Assembly: GCA_911728455.2 (NCBI GenBank)
Contig: OU452226.1
Span: 18,989,938-19,053,937 of the forward strand
Direction: 5' to 3'
Length of the DNA stretch: 64,000 nt
Origin: Marthasterias glacialis
Lineage: Eukaryota; Echinodermata; Asteroidea; Forcipulatida; Asteriidae
The notes beneath the pieces were generated by a model. That model saw only the letters and a program-made list of their open reading frames with translations, was not told the origin of the DNA and did not search any database. The position numbers and the translations under genes were made by a program. Shown here in pieces: positions 20,576 through 34,800 of the stretch (the first letter of the stretch is position 1; every line of letters begins with the position of its first letter).

Positions 20576-21984
20576 ACTGCAAATTGTTAAACCTTTTAAT
20601 AATGATCAGATTGTATTGCTGGTTCATTTGGTATATATAGCAACTAGAGAGTTTGTTTGTAATTTGCAAACTCAAGGGTGTCTATGACACAATGTTTAGC
20701 GATGAGGTTACAAGTTTTTGTCAAGTTTGAAATTCACATTATTCATGTATCCAAATTGATACATGCAGCTTTACACTTTTTGTTTTAACTCTTTGTTAAA
20801 AACTCACTACAATCAATAATAACCTTAACAAGATTATTAAACAGATTGAAAACTTTAAAAAGTTGTGTTGAGACTTATTTCCCAGAGAAACTTACCGCAT
20901 CACAGCCTTCGTGTGTTCATGTTTTTGTTGTTGACATGCTTGTTCTTTTTAGGTGAGAAAAACACACCCAAAAATAAAAAATATAAAAAGATGATTTTTT
21001 ATTTATGGCCTCATCAGCCTTGCCTTTTGCTCTTTCCTATGTAATTACAAACTGATTTATTCAATTTGTTAAACACATCTAAAGCCAATTTTACCTTGAA
21101 AAATGAATCCAAATGTTGAACTTTTATTTTTGTAGGATGGCCAAAGTTTTTAACTTTCAAATGAAATATGAAACGAATAATAATAGAGAACTTAATTTAA
21201 AAAAAATCTTTTTCAAGCACAAATCACAGGAGCATGCATCATCTTGAAAGCATATGCATTGTTCAAGAGGCCAATCAGCAGCTTGTAATGTTAAACCTTT
21301 GCATATTAGGGTACACTGCAATTTCTTCGAATTATAAAAACATTTAGTTGGTGTTTTTAGTTTGAAAATATTGCAAGAGGCATCAAACCTCTGCCTGTTT
21401 TTAGTTTGAATGCTGCTAATTGCCCTTTCATCAAATTCATGACTCATCAGTTGAACTTGCATTGTTGAACTGATTAGATGTATTGAATTTTAAAAAGGTA
21501 AGAAACCTGTGTGAAGAGTGACCCCCTCGAAATTTATTACCAAAGTATAACATTTAAAAATAAAAATAAATAACATACACAGAACAATAAAATGAAATTA
21601 AATTGGCACAGTTCAGACTGTTCTGTGAAACACTGTGCATGTTGTGCATTATTGGTGTCACCTTTAAACCATGGAGGCCGTATAGAAGATGAATGAAAAT
21701 GGAACTCAGGACAGGCACAAAAATACCATCATAGGGATCAAACCAAAAATACAATGTTGGAAAATGTTTTGCCGAGAGGTTGAGGTTTTCTCTTAATGTT
21801 TTTAGAACAAAAGTCTGGGTTGTGCATAAACCTTATTTCGTTCAATTTTTTGAACAGCTAGTTTATCCCTAATGTGAAAATATGCCATACGAATAGGGGG
21901 AAACTTGAAGAATTACTGACTGTTTCCTGATGTGTCGTGAAACCCGATGGGAAATATAGAGCGGCAGTATAGAGGGGCTCAAAA

Positions 21985-22425
21985 GTCGAGTTCAGTTTTG
22001 TGATGCACTCATTTTCCAATGGATAGAGTCTTCATGAAAGGGTAAAACAAGTCTCTAACCTCAAGTTATAACAGTTTAAACTTTTGTGTCACATCCTTCC
22101 AGTGCAAATTTTGTCCAAATCCGAAAACGTCAAAGTGACGTCACATATTGAATTTATGAGTCTGTACATTTTCAAACAGGAATTATTTTGTTTGCTAATC
22201 CTGAATTTCTATCATATTTAATAAAGAAGGCATTGAATTTGACCTTTTAACTGACACATAAATTCCTCTTTGGATTGTACAGACCCATCAAACGATATTT
22301 TACACCATTTTAAAGGGAGGTCAGAGACTTGCTCCCACCCCTCTCTCCCCCCCCCCCCTCCGCTTTCATAAGGACTTGACTATTGAAAAATGAGTGCCTC
22401 ACAAAACTGAACTTGACCTTGGAGT
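21985..22425. mobile_element. TIR element, TTCAGTTTTGTGATGCACTC family
   Basis: GTTCAGTTTTGTGATGCACT at the left faces AGTGCCTCACAAAACTGAAC at the right. AATAAAGAAGGCATTG lies inside, and a C-tract near 22350. Related to 14045-14345. Confidence 0.65.
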
Positions 22426-23441
22426 CCATCATTTAGATGTCCGTGCCACCAGGTGAGCCCCCACCCCCTGTGATGCACCCCCCCCCCCTTTGAAATCTGG
22501 TCTTGTTAGATTAAAATTACCAGAGTAAAATGGTAATATTTTATCAGCTTTTTATAATAATTTCAATGTTTAAATTGTGTGAACTTGTTTATTCGGTTTA
22601 ATTCAGAAAACTGCTATATGATTGTATTTGATACAATTCGAGAGAAAAAATAAACTGCTGAGCCACAGGCAAAAACAATTAAAACAAAACATTGTTAGTT
22701 GTGTTTTTATAGTGACAGTGAAATTATTGTTTTATAAAAAATAAAGGCATTGGTAAGTGTCGAAGGTTAAGGACCCCTTCCCCAACCTCACACCCTTTTC
22801 CCAGCCCAACTCTATTTCCAACTTTTGATGGGGCTGAAGAGTTCCCAAATGTAATGTTGTGGGGACCTATATTAGGTGAACTCATCAAACCAATGGCTTA
22901 CGGAACTTATATACAATCCAAAGCCGAGATCTTAAAGGTTACATAAACTGCATCTTGTTCTGGAGGCGGGAAGTCGGGGTGGGGTGTTCTCAGTGAGCTT
23001 TCTCATTTATTTCACGGCTTGTCTTTATTAAAAACTATGATCATAAATAAACAACAGGGGGCGCCCCACCGTGGGACCGTCCAGATCCTGAGTTGGACGA
23101 CCGCTGTGAACTACATAATCCATTCCCGCAACTGCCCCTGAAGGCGTACTGGACTCTGCCCTACAGTTAGTTGCACGTGACACCGACGGCATCATAATAA
23201 TTATTTAAAAAAAAAATTAAAAAAAACTTTGATTCTAGTCCTCTTGTGGAAACTCATTTATTTCCTCAGGCTTACGGAAAGAAAGGTGTGTTCGTTTTTA
23301 AACAACTTACGAAGTTTTGTTTCAGGCCAGTAACATGGCCAGAACAATCGTTTGGATGGACAATCTCGTGTTTTCGACCCGCAGAACGTTCCCTAAGCAA
23401 CTTATCACTGTGTGTTCACCTATTATTTTTATTACCTATTG

Positions 23442-23652
23442 GAGCCAAGCAGCGGCGTAGCTCCGGGACTTTTTCAATGGGGGGGGGGGGGCACAGGGGG
23501 CATTGATTTTCAGTGGGGGTGGGGGCAGGTACCATTTTTTAAAAATGAAATACATGTATCTAACTTAATTTTTGGGGGCACCTGGGGGGGCACTGGAAAT
23601 TTGTGGGGGCATGTGCCCCCAGCCCAATCCCTTCTACGCCTCTGGAGCCGAG
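23442..23652. mobile_element. G-rich hAT-like MITE with 8-bp near-exact target duplication
   Basis: The element 23450-23644 starts CAGCGGCGTAGCTCCGG and ends CTTCTACGCCTCTG. The flanks are GAGCCAAG (23442-23449) and GAGCCGAG (23645-23652), 7 of 8 matching. The interior is dominated by G-runs and GGGGGCATGTGCCCCC. Confidence 0.7.
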
Positions 23653-23685
23653 ACCTCATGGCTTGTACACTAACATTTCTGATGC

Positions 23686-24095
23686 AGCGTAACTAGGGTA
23701 CAATTTTAGGGGGACACAAGGGGTGCACAATTTATTTCTTCTTGGGGGCACTTTTGGCCAATTCAAACTTTAATTTCAATTTGTATTTTTCCTAAACAAG
23801 CCCCTTTCGGCACTCTTATGTTATACCGTTTACTGTGTTTTAGAAAATTATCTGACATGGAGTTAAATACGTTGTCTGCGTGTAAATAATAATAAAAAAG
23901 TAGTTTTAAAAACATTGAAATTACTACTTAAAAGCTTATAAAATGTAGCATCTTATTCTGGAAATCTTCAATCTCAAAAGACCAGATTTCAAATGGGGAC
24001 ACGAGGGGGGGGGGGCGGGACATCAGTTGCCGGACACGTGCCCCCGACCCTGTGCCCCCTCCCCATCATCCTTTAGTTACGCTAATGCTCTGATA
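23686..24095. mobile_element. G-rich TIR element (GCGTAACTAGGG ends)
   Basis: GCAGCGTAACTAGGG at the left faces CCTTTAGTTACGCTAATG at the right. The interior near 24000-24060 has a G-run, GGACACGTGCCCCC and GTGCCCCCTCCCC. It sits 34 bases after the element at 23450. Target duplication is unclear. Confidence 0.6.
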
Positions 24096-24584
24096 ATCTC
24101 CTCAGTGAGTCAATAACTACCACCAAAGGCCTACTAAAACTAAATGCTGCTGTCTAGGAGGACTGTCGATACCGTCAACATTGCATCTACTTTTCTTTTG
24201 ATTAGGCTATAGTAAGTAGCACTAACCGGCTTCACCGAAAGTTCCGCTCCAAAGAGGATGCCCTTTGTTCTGGACAAAAAGAGGATGGGAGACGTACCCA
24301 TACTTCCATTGCCAGTCCAAGCTAAAACGAGTGATTGACCACTGGCTGACCGTTGATATGAGGTTTGACTCTGATCAGGTTCAAGGTGTCTGCGGATCAG
24401 AGATCATATTCGTCGAATGCATGTAGGAATTTATAGGAGGACACGCATCCGCCCTTCAGATAGTTGATTAATCTAAGGACGTATCATGGGGCGATCGATT
24501 CCCCTTAAAAAAAATAATTGACAACTATTACAACATCAACGATAAAACCTGGTGACCCATTGAGATTTTTAAACATGATATTCA

Positions 24585-25015
24585 AACAAACGAAAATTCA
24601 AAACCCAAACATCCATAAACAAAAAAAACAAAAACAAAACAAAACAAACAAACAAACAAACAAACAAACAAACAAATAAAGAAACAAACGCACAAACGCA
24701 CAAACGCACACAAACGCACAAATGCATAAAACAAACGCACAAAGAGACAAACAAACAAACAACCCACCAAACAAGCAAACAAACAAACACACAATTAAAC
24801 AAAAAACAAATTAACGAACAGACAAAAGAATGAATGTGGGACGAACGAAAGCATTATCAACAAACAAACAAAACAAGCATACAAACAATTGTAATTATTA
24901 ATATACAAACAATCCAACACCTTACCAAACACCACAACAACACCCTCAACAACAGCAACAACAACAACAGCACCAACAAAAACAACAATAACAATAACAA
25001 TACTTTGAACGGCCA
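24585..25015. repeat. CAAA-rich low-complexity block
   Basis: Long runs of CAAA units, partly CGCACAAA, pass into CAACAA-rich sequence near 24930-25000. Reverse-strand frames are full of Cys, Val, Phe and Leu and are artefacts of the repeat. Confidence 0.9.
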
Positions 25016-25426
25016 GTAAAACTACGGCGTAGCAGGAGTGCGCCCCCAAGCTCCAGATAGGGAATAAAATACCGCGTGCACATCTCTTTCCAAAAATTAG
25101 TGAATAAAAGTGATTTAATATTTATATTGATGAAGAACCAATAGTAATGTCTTCAGATGCAAACAATTTGTGAGAACACATTTGTACTCATTGATATTTA
25201 TTAATTTTGAACTCTCATTGGTAACCTAATTTGATTTCCACCTTTTGCACGTCCTCCCTAACTTTTCAAGTGACGTCCATGATACAATCCATGCAGCTGT
25301 CATTTATTGTTTAGACAAAATAAATATAACATTTTTTCACTGGTCAAGGTAACAGCAACTAATCCACACCGCGTACGATCAGCAGGGAACCAGTCATTTA
25401 TCAATTATCAAGGTTCAGATATCACA

Positions 25427-25436
25427 GCGCATGCGT
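25427..25436 (+). promoter_or_regulatory. NRF1-like box upstream of PHF12
   Basis: GCGCATGCGT closely matches the palindromic NRF1 core (GCGCATGCGC). It lies about 430 bases before the PHF12 start codon, inside a locally CpG-containing stretch (25370-25510) that looks promoter-like against the AT-rich background. NRF1 sites are common in TATA-less animal promoters. The TSS is unknown, so use of this site is an inference. Confidence 0.35.
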
Positions 25437-25866
25437 ACATGATTGTTTAATGAATTTCATCGAGACATGCGCTTTCGTCGGCCAGGTCGGATTTTGCGCC
25501 AAGTTACGACATTTGAGTGTTGACAATTATAATTAATTTTATATCTTTGCGACATTTCATTGCATAATGAATGTAACATATCGGTAGAAATGAACCAGTT
25601 CTACTGCTTCGTCAGCATGATTTGAAAATGTATTAACTTGAAGTGTCTAAAACAGCTTTTTAAAGACAGATAGTATTTCGGCCTTTTGCCTGTTTTACCA
25701 CCAATGTAGCGAGCACACACAGCAAGCCATTTATCCTGAAAACTGTCCATGTAAACCTAATGCATTTGACGTCCATGGCTGACATTACTGTGATCTGACT
25801 GCTCTGTCGGTCCATGTTTTTTTGAAACAAGACCTACATGATAGAACTAGGTTTCATGTGGATAAA

Positions 25867-28800
25867 ATGACGACAGTGCAGTATGATCTGGACACCTCGG
25901 GTGGACTTATGGATGTAAGTAATTTCATAAAAAAATCCTTACTCATTTGACAGGTCTGCGTTTTCCAGCATTGCAGACAACATGGCTAACCTACTAAAAA
26001 AGACAGTGTCTGCAAGTTGAACGTCGAACAAAACGTTTGGAATTTCGGACTTTGGAGGTAGTGTTTCGAGAGAATTAGAAGTAAACTTTTCATAACATTG
26101 TATGTTTTTCATGCAGCAAATTCAGGCTCTCATAGCCCCTCCAGAGAGCGATGAACCGCCGAGGAAAACTCGGCGAATAAGAGAACATCGCCGGACGGGT
26201 CGCGCCATCAACCATGACAATTGTGATAGTTGCCGTGAGGGTGGAGATTTGCTGTGCTGCGACCGTTGTCCATCCGCCTTCCACCTTCAGTGCTGGTGAG
26301 TTTACTACCAAACCCACCCCATTAAAAACATGCTTTTCCTTTCATTCTGGTAGTACTATCGAGTAACTAATTTCACTTGAGAGCTTCGCATGGTAGGTAA
26401 CATTCCACCGCAGTGGTTTCGTTTGACAAAAACGAAAAAGAAAATGGCTGCCATAACTCATTCAAGGCTCTCCCAGCTCCATGAGCAACGTTTATTGTGC
26501 AGTGTACAAGACTACTGCGTACGTGTGTGTGTGGCGGGAAAGGGTCCAAGCAAGCAATGGTGAGGGGCCAGTTAAAGGTGAAGATTGAGTAGTGCTGGTC
26601 AAAATGATTGCACTTAATTCCTCAAAGTACTTTTGTTAGTTTTTGGTAAGGGATTGTTCTGTTATTCACCATTGCTAATTTAGACTTCTTGAAAGTTTAC
26701 TCAGTCAAAAAGCCCTCCTTTCATTTTCAAAGTGTCATGATGTGTTGACTGTTGGTACACCGTCCTAGGTAGCCACCCATATGGAGGTCAATAGTTAGTA
26801 TAATCCACACTAGTCACTACAGTCTACAGTACAAGAAGAAATAACCAAACAAGGGATAGAATAAGAAGAATATCTTCTGCACTGTCCAGCAAGGCTGTGT
26901 TTTTCCTCCATGGTTTTACAAACTGCATGTTGGATGGCAAAGGACAGCAACATTATATAGAGTGAATTCCATGTTGATGTTTTTTTCTTTTGCTGCATGG
27001 CTAAGTAAAACTTCAAGAGGACAAGTGACAATGAATACGGGTCTGCTGTGGCAACATGAAACCATTTTTAGGTGTAACACTAACAGTGTGTGTTGTGGGT
27101 GTTTCTCTGTATGTGTGACATATTTTGAGAGCTTTTTTTATGGCTTTCCTTCCCATACTGCCAATATGGAATTTGCAAGCATTAATTATTGCTGAAGCAG
27201 TTTATTGCGTGTCCTTAAATTAAATTGGCGTGTCACGGCCGAGCGGTTAAGGGCACCGGACTCAAGCTCTGTTGTGGGTTCGAGTCCTGGTCTTGACATG
27301 ACTCCTAATAATCAAGACACTTAACCAACATTGCTTCGTCCTTTCGGATGAGATGTAAAGCCGTAGGTCCTGCGTGTTGTATTAAGATCTATTAATGCAC
27401 GTAAAAGAATGTTGAACGCTTATCACGAAGAAAAGGGGTTTGCCCCGGTGTTTCTGGCATGGTTGTCTGCAGTTGACCCCCTCATTGAGATGGTGAACAG
27501 GCTTTGATGAGAACCAGTATAAAAATAGAAATAGAAGAAATAAATTGTCTACATTGATCCAACAAACATTGTCATTTTGAAATGAATGGCGGTCTATGGC
27601 AATATACGTAACTCAGCAAGATTGTTATTTTGTGCTCCAGCCAGCTGTACTAGTAAACTTACCCTTCCCATGTCTGCTTGCATATTCACTCCCTTAAATA
27701 ACTCACATTGACTACTGAGTCCCAGTCGCTTTGTAGCTTTTGATCAGAGCGGAATTCTGCTGTTACGGGCCATAGAATCACACGCTTTACAGGGTAAGCC
27801 CCAAATTCTGTTGTGTACCTAGTTGCGATAATCGTAACCCTTTATTCTCCCGACAGTCGACGACCAAAAGCTACGATTATCGGATGTTCCCGATTATCGC
27901 AGCTATTGTAAGCAGTGCCATGAAATTTGGTCCCGTTGATCTCATCCATGGTTAATGACATTTATGTCATTACCTGTGTGTTGCCATTTAAAAAATATGG
28001 GCCTACATACGTGTACATGTACATGTTTGTAGTTGGGTGGTAACAGTATATTTATCTAGGATTTTATTGAATTCCATGGTAGTTTTTTGGCTATGACAGT
28101 TGTTTGGCCAGGGAGTCATTACGCCTACACTAGTTTTAAAGACCATAGAACCACGAGAATGTTAGTTCTGTAAATATAATTGGTAATAACAGAAAATATC
28201 CCAAGCAAAGAAGAGGAAATCTTAAAATGTGTTTTGTCTATCTCTGCATTAAAAAACATACTGCTAACAAATCCAAGATTTTCCATGCTCGCTTCTTTTG
28301 CTTTTAAAAAACAAATAGCCGACATGTATTTAAAAGAAAATACTTTTAGTTACTACAGACTCATGCCTACTATGCACGGAGTAATGTTATTTTGATGGCA
28401 GTTAAACATTTTATTTTACATACATGTACATGAGTCTGCAGGAAGATTTTATTACCAAAAAGCCCAATGGTGCATTGAAAATCTGAGATATATTTAGACT
28501 TGTTGTAAGCTAGCTGGATGTTTTTTTTCCCTTTAAAAAGTATACTTAATGAACTACCACTCCCTCGGTGCTGTGGTCTTTGTTAAGGGAGCACACTACT
28601 TGAAATTTGCATCTGACTGAAGTGCATTGCTCTTTTGTATTATTTCATTTTAGTAGTTCAAAAGCCAGGACAGATCGATGAGATTGTTTTTGAAAAGAAG
28701 CAACATCTCTTTGGAAAGAAAGTCTTCACAATCTTCACAATCTTCACAAATGCAAGATTGCTAGATCTGTAATCAGTGACCTAGTTGAGAAATAACGCAA

Positions 28801-31800
28801 ACTGATTATCTAACTGAACAGGGTTCAAATTCTTCAAGACATTATAAGCACTTGGGACGAGGTTCAACTTGGTTTTCGAGAGTTACTTATAATAATAATG
28901 TACCATCAGGATTCAGTGTAGAAAAGCATGATCAAAGAAAGAAGAAATTTAAACTGTACACACATGCTTGGCTTGAGTTTCAAGAAAATCTCCACCAGAT
29001 CGCTTGTCTTTTAGGTTACAAAATTTACTGGACCATTGATATTTTTACAAACCAACTAATATCGTTCTTTTTTAATATTTACAAAACTTTCAGGATGAAG
29101 TTTGGACTTGAAAAGCTAAAGAATGCAATAGGAAATCTTTTGAAATAAATGTCTGGAAAAACGCTTGACTGGAGGACTTGTTGGGCTGTGGGGTTTTCCA
29201 GTGCTTAAATTACAAGACTCTGTCCAGTGGTCCAGTTAGTATTCCATGCAGCCTCGAGCCCCTGACATGATGTTATGTTCCTTCCTCCATGATTGATGCA
29301 TTGTTCACTTGCAAGTCATGTGAATTGAGGTTTGTCCTGTTGTACTTGGCAGACATTGTGTTGTGTGTGTAAGTGAAGCTTGGGCTTTAGACCTGAGGTA
29401 ACTTCAATTTGTGTTGCAAATATTGGGGGTGGGGTTGGGGGTCGAAGGGGGGCATGAGACTGGTCATAGTTGTTCGGTTGTGAGTTTCCTGGCCCAAGGA
29501 GATGCAGTCTGGTAGTGCAGTGGGTATTTCAAGCCCTGGTTCATGTAGTAAATTTAACATGTTGGCATTTGAACTTTGAGGATACAAAGAAAGGTTATTG
29601 GAGGGAAAAAACAAATGATCCCAACACGAAATGGAACATTGCCACTTCCTTTGACAGCTTTGAGTCGATGGCTCTGTTGTGGACCACTCATGACTCATGG
29701 AGTTGCTGACATCTTGACTTCAATTTCATAGTCTGTTCTTAGGCTGTTTCTAGATCGGGTGCTCCTACCTGCATGTACTCTAGACTGCTGAAAATGTCTT
29801 TCAGCCACAGCCAAAGACACTCAACTTCAGCACAACCAACAACAGGCTTTGATCTTAACCGAGGCCACCGAGGCCATTGGCCTCATGCCCTGTCGAGTTG
29901 GCCAGCATGCCCTTCAGAAAAATTGCACTGTCACTACCAACTTGGCCAGCATGCCCTTGTACAATTTATCTGATTTGGCCAGCAAAGGCCTGCCCCCGGT
30001 TTTCTTAAGATCGGGGCCTGCTATACATGTAAAAACTGTGCCCTTTAATGCCCCTGTATCACAAAGATTTTATCTAATGATAATAATAAGTATTTCATGA
30101 CATTGAATACTAAGGAAACAGTCTTTGTTCCCTGATGTCCCCTTCACGAAACTGAATCCAAGGCAAACGGCATGCTGTAATCTGTGTTTTCGTTGGCATT
30201 ATTGTATATTAGATTAAACAATTTCAGTGAATGGAAATCACATTTTTGTCTCGTCTTTGTATCCGTTCTGTACATCATACAGTACATATATTATAGTTTT
30301 GGTAAGTACTTTTAGTTGGATGACTATTTTTAGCCCAAAAGCTTATTAAATAGAAAATAAATTCCTTATACGTGTACATACATGTATATGAGATAAACAT
30401 TTTCATGTGTCATATTTGAGCAATTTAAGATCAATCCATTATCCAATACTATTATTTTGTGTTTCGACAATATAAAATAGTCACAGGTTTGTTTGATTAA
30501 ATGATTCTTGAAGTCTAGACAGTTTGAATGACAGTTTGAATTTTCCAAAAGCCACTGCTGTACATGTATGTAATCCTTCCCTAAAAGATGGAAAAGTCAA
30601 GGGTTTATATGTAATGTACTTAATAAAGAGATTGAACCAAATGTGAGGTGTATACAATGTGGTGTATAACTATTCTTATCTTCCAGTATGCGATAATCCT
30701 CCAATCAAATTGCTCAATGGGAGTGTGATAATAAACCATATAATACTCCCAGTAGTCTATATTGCACTCTGCGTATTTTGAGTATCATGCATCACGCTCC
30801 ATATACAGTGCAAAATAATGTTCTAAAATCTGCGCGCTTCACGTTTTGCTCTTTATCAAATAACGCTCAAAGTTGTATTATATTGTACACATAGTTGACT
30901 GGAAGATAAATTCCTTATCACACTTGCGCTCGTGGAATATGGGACAGTACATGTATAGCGCTTCTGCATCCCATATCCCACTCGGCCAGTGGCCTCATGG
31001 GATATGGGATGCAGAAGTGCTATATTTTCCCGTATTCCACTCACGCTTGTGTGATAACTTGTAACATATTATATACCAGATAGTTTATCATGGCAATATG
31101 GGAGTCAAGGGTCAAGTCCAATATGGTGTTTGTTTGATACCAGTTACAGTGAGTTTTAAATGCATTACATGTACTTGGTGTGTTTTGTTTCCATGATCAC
31201 TTTGTCAAAATAAACATGCCCATGGAGAAGGTAATTTCTGTTATGATACAACATCATTAGTGCCTGCAAGTACATTGTATAGATGTATGGCTGCATTACA
31301 TTGTTCTCTTTAATTATTTCTCGTCAAGGTATTGTGATACCTTGCTTCATTGTGTCTTTAACTTTCTCCCAATCCTATGCATGAATGTCCACAGTAGAAG
31401 CTCCATTTTGTTTGTATCGGTCATGTATAAATTAGATGTCCGAGTGTTTTCAATTTCACACCGAGTGTTGGCATGTCACTCAGCAATTTGGTATTTTTGA
31501 ATGACACCCTCTCTCCCCCCGGACCATTTACATGTAGTTAGAACCTAGAGCAGGGACAGTCATTAGGGTTTGTACATTAATTCACAAAAAGGGAATAATA
31601 TAACCAGTACAGTGTGTATAAAGGAGACTTGTTTCTTGAGGTGAGTCTCCAGTCTATTAGTTAGGGTGGTCATTAGCATAATTTATGAGTAGGGAGCTTG
31701 TACATTGACCTTGGTGACCTGTTTAGTGTACATGTAGTTGGAGATATAATTATGGCTTGCTTCCTTGGGAGAATTTGTTTTGACATGTGCTTGATCCTTA

Positions 31801-34800
31801 GTCTTGCTCATTCAGAAACTGTTTTGAGTCTTCAGAATGATTGCGTCTAGTTGAAACCGGATGACGTGGATACACGCAAATGTTTCCCCTGCCCGGAAAC
31901 GGATGTCGTCTTGCGACGCCTTCATTTTAATTTGGACCACTGGTCCATTTCAAATGGAACAAAACCAACCGCATTTGACATGTTTGAAATACAAAGCCAT
32001 GGTCAGCTTGTGAACACAGTGAATGAGTTGATGGACTCGGTAATGCATCTAATCAAGTTAACAATACTGTAGGCTGGGGCATATCATTTCCAACAGTGTG
32101 TTGTTGTTCTTTTGTTATTGTTTTTTTACTATTTCTACTTGTTCACAGCTTAGTTCACAGTAGTATGAAACAACACAGTGTACATGTTCTCTGCAGGAAT
32201 GACTTCACCACCATTAGCCATTTTGATATATGGTGGACACACCACTAAGACGCTACTTTATTTGGGTAAATCGGAATACACCCAAACCAAACAGGGCATG
32301 CATATAGAGCAGCGTTCTCCCTCAACAGTGGTCCGCTGGCCAAATGCTAGTTAAAACACCTGGGGACCAGTCAGAATTCTCTCCAAGTGGTCAGGCTGGC
32401 TAGTTCAGTGTTGAAAAGCATCCCTACTTAGTATGAAATAGGGGAAACGCTGGCAGACCAGTGAAATGACAAGCTAACTAGTCCTGCTGGCTGGTTACTG
32501 AGAAGGTTAAGGGCAAACCCTGTAGTGTCCACCATACCTCAGAAAGGTTTCTTGACATTTTGACTAATAACTCTCAAGAAGCCCTTAAATTTCACCTCCA
32601 TAATTACAGTAACTGAACTACCTGTACTCACCAAATGAAGTGCATGATGGAAGTGATATTCCTCAGCTTCTTTAATTTTGCTACGCCCCGTTGAGTCCAT
32701 CAAAATCGTAGACAAACACAGCTGTGCACAGCTCCAATCGAATGTACACGTGGCTACTCCTTTTTTGTGTTTATCAACAGCAATTTAAAAACAATGATAA
32801 TATATCGTTTTTTTTTTTTTTAATTAGAGATTCTTGTCTTTGTCAACCAAAGTAAGGAAAATTTTTTTTTGACTGCAGCAAGATCTGCAATAGGGCAATT
32901 CCATAGTTACTTACATTGCAGTTTACATTAACTACCTGACCACACAGGTATCGGAAATTTGTTTTTCTGAATGTTTTTACTTTAAAATGATTTTTTTATT
33001 TTTTATTATCAATAACATAACATATAATCATATCAAGTCTCATAAAATTATTCAGAATTTCTTAAACCTGTTATCCGTGTAACGTGACTAATCCTGGAAT
33101 TGCCCAAATTTATTCTAATGATTCTCGCTGATTGTACATACAGTGTTTTTGTAACAAAAAGGGCATCCATGATGTGTAGCTGGTACACATTCAAGACATC
33201 ATAGGTACATGTACCATCTTGATTAGACAGGCTCTCTCCTGAACAATGGGCACATTAACCTATCAGGATTGGCACCATGCCCAAGTTGTGTACCGCGTTC
33301 ATCATATATGGCTTATAATGTGATAGTTTTGGGGCCAATATGAAAATGGATGCTACTTAAATAAAAAAAGAAAAGAAAAAGAAAATACCTGACATTACAA
33401 AAGCATTCAATGAGAAACATGTACTAGATGTCATATCAAGGAAGTGTGCACTGTGGATGAACTGATAAGATGTTGTCTCAGAGCCCCAATGTTCTTTAAA
33501 ATAACACTCTGAGGAGACTGGTTTCATTGATGCTGCGGCTAGGTTCGAGTATCCTACGTTCATAAGAGTTCGCTGCTTAACGTAATGTATATTCTTTAAA
33601 AGACTCTTGAAGCGTCCAAGTCAGAAAGTTTCTGAGTCAGAAAGTTTATGTATGTCACAATTGCTTAATTTATTATTTCATTTTTTTCCCCCCTTTGTCA
33701 GTAATCCTCCGCTGTGTGACGAAGATCTACCTCCTGGTGAATGGTTGTGTCACAAGTGCACTGTAGTCCCTGAGGTAGGTTTGGCCTGATTGGCATGCAG
33801 TACATCCGTGTAATTCCTTCTTTCTTTCTTTTTCTTTTCCTTTTTTTTTTTTTACAAAGGTTTCTTACAATGTTATTAAGGTTACTATAGCCGGGTTTAC
33901 AAGAATGGGGCTTGAAGTTGGGCTTGAGCTTGTGTTGGGCATTGGCATATTTCCCCCTTGGTGAACAAGGCACTTGTATTGGTAAGTTCAAAATGCCTGT
34001 TAAAACTCTGTGTGTGTTGGGCTGTGATCAGTTGTTTTGTACGGGTTAATTTATTTCATAGCTGGGAAAACTCGTATGAAAAGGGTGTAGTAAAAATCTG
34101 TTGGGAAAACGAGGTAACCAAATGGTTCACTGACGATTTGAAGTGACTGATGATCTGTGTGATAATCAAACATTCAAAATGGGGTCCTTCTCAAAATAGC
34201 AAAGTTCAAATCAACAATACCTGTACATGTACATGTGCCAAAACAGTCAAAACTCGAGACTTGTTTAAGAGACACCCAGATACTTATGCGGCTCTGATCA
34301 TGCCAGGTACACGGATCGTCCAATCTTAGACCGCAGTTTATCACGAAACGTGTTTTAATCATTGAACTGTAAATTTGTTCCCCCATAGACATTTAAATTT
34401 TCTATTGGAAGTGTCCTTCTCTCAGAGAAGAAAGGCCTTGCCCCAACAAGAATAAAATTCCCTGGTTGCAGAAATCTACTTGACATTATCTGCAATGAGT
34501 AGTCATTAAACCCGGTTCATACCTTGCGCGAAAGCAAATGCAAATGCGAATTTGACGTCACTCTCTTACGTTCGCAGAGAATTTCGCAAAAAGTTCAACA
34601 CATTTTAACTGGAGCGAATTGTTCCTCGCGAATTTGTGACGTCAAATTCGCTTCGCATTCGCTTGAAGTATGAATCGGGCTTTACGAGGTAGTTCTTACA
34701 AGGTAAGGCAGACTTCCCTTACACAGGGCACCAAGGCAATGGTCAGGGGGTATGGAGACAAGTGCCGCTGTGCCTCAATGAAACATCAGGCATGAGCCAT

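Larger units (their letters stand above)
19247..25866. other. Gene-free spacer between RUSF1 and PHF12
   Basis: I see no conserved coding sequence here. It should contain the RUSF1 3' UTR and polyadenylation site and the PHF12 promoter. AATAAA words occur near 20973 and 21553, but none can be singled out. It holds several MITEs, C-rich tracts near 22340 and 22480, G-rich hAT-like elements at 23.4-24.1 kb and a CAAA-rich low-complexity block at 24.6-25.0 kb. A GC-richer patch at 23055-23180 has an open frame of about 30 codons with no clear splice sites. Confidence 0.6.
26296..33701 (+). other. PHF12 intron 2 (7.4 kb)
   Basis: It separates the two halves of PHD1. It contains one family B SINE (27227-27540), a small inverted pair CGATAATCG/CGATTATCG near 27825-27905, direct copies of ATCTTCACA at about 28730, a long element at 30684-31072 and many GTACATGTACATG words. 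No conserved exon was seen. Frames at 28852-29148 and 31851-32072 look incidental. Confidence 0.7.

Noticed and set aside
23055..23180. GC-rich patch with an open frame of about 30 codons
   Set aside because: A weak acceptor is possible (CAACAG) but no donor fits, and the peptide matches nothing I know.
24569..25049. Cys/Val/Phe-rich frames on the minus strand
   Set aside because: They run through CAAA and CAACAA low-complexity DNA in several frames at once, as expected from the repeat rather than from a protein.
31851..32072. 73-codon frame in PHF12 intron 2
   Set aside because: No acceptor or donor in the required phase, no PHF12-like sequence, and part of it (GGATACACGCAAAT) resembles 38705-38720, suggesting a repeat.
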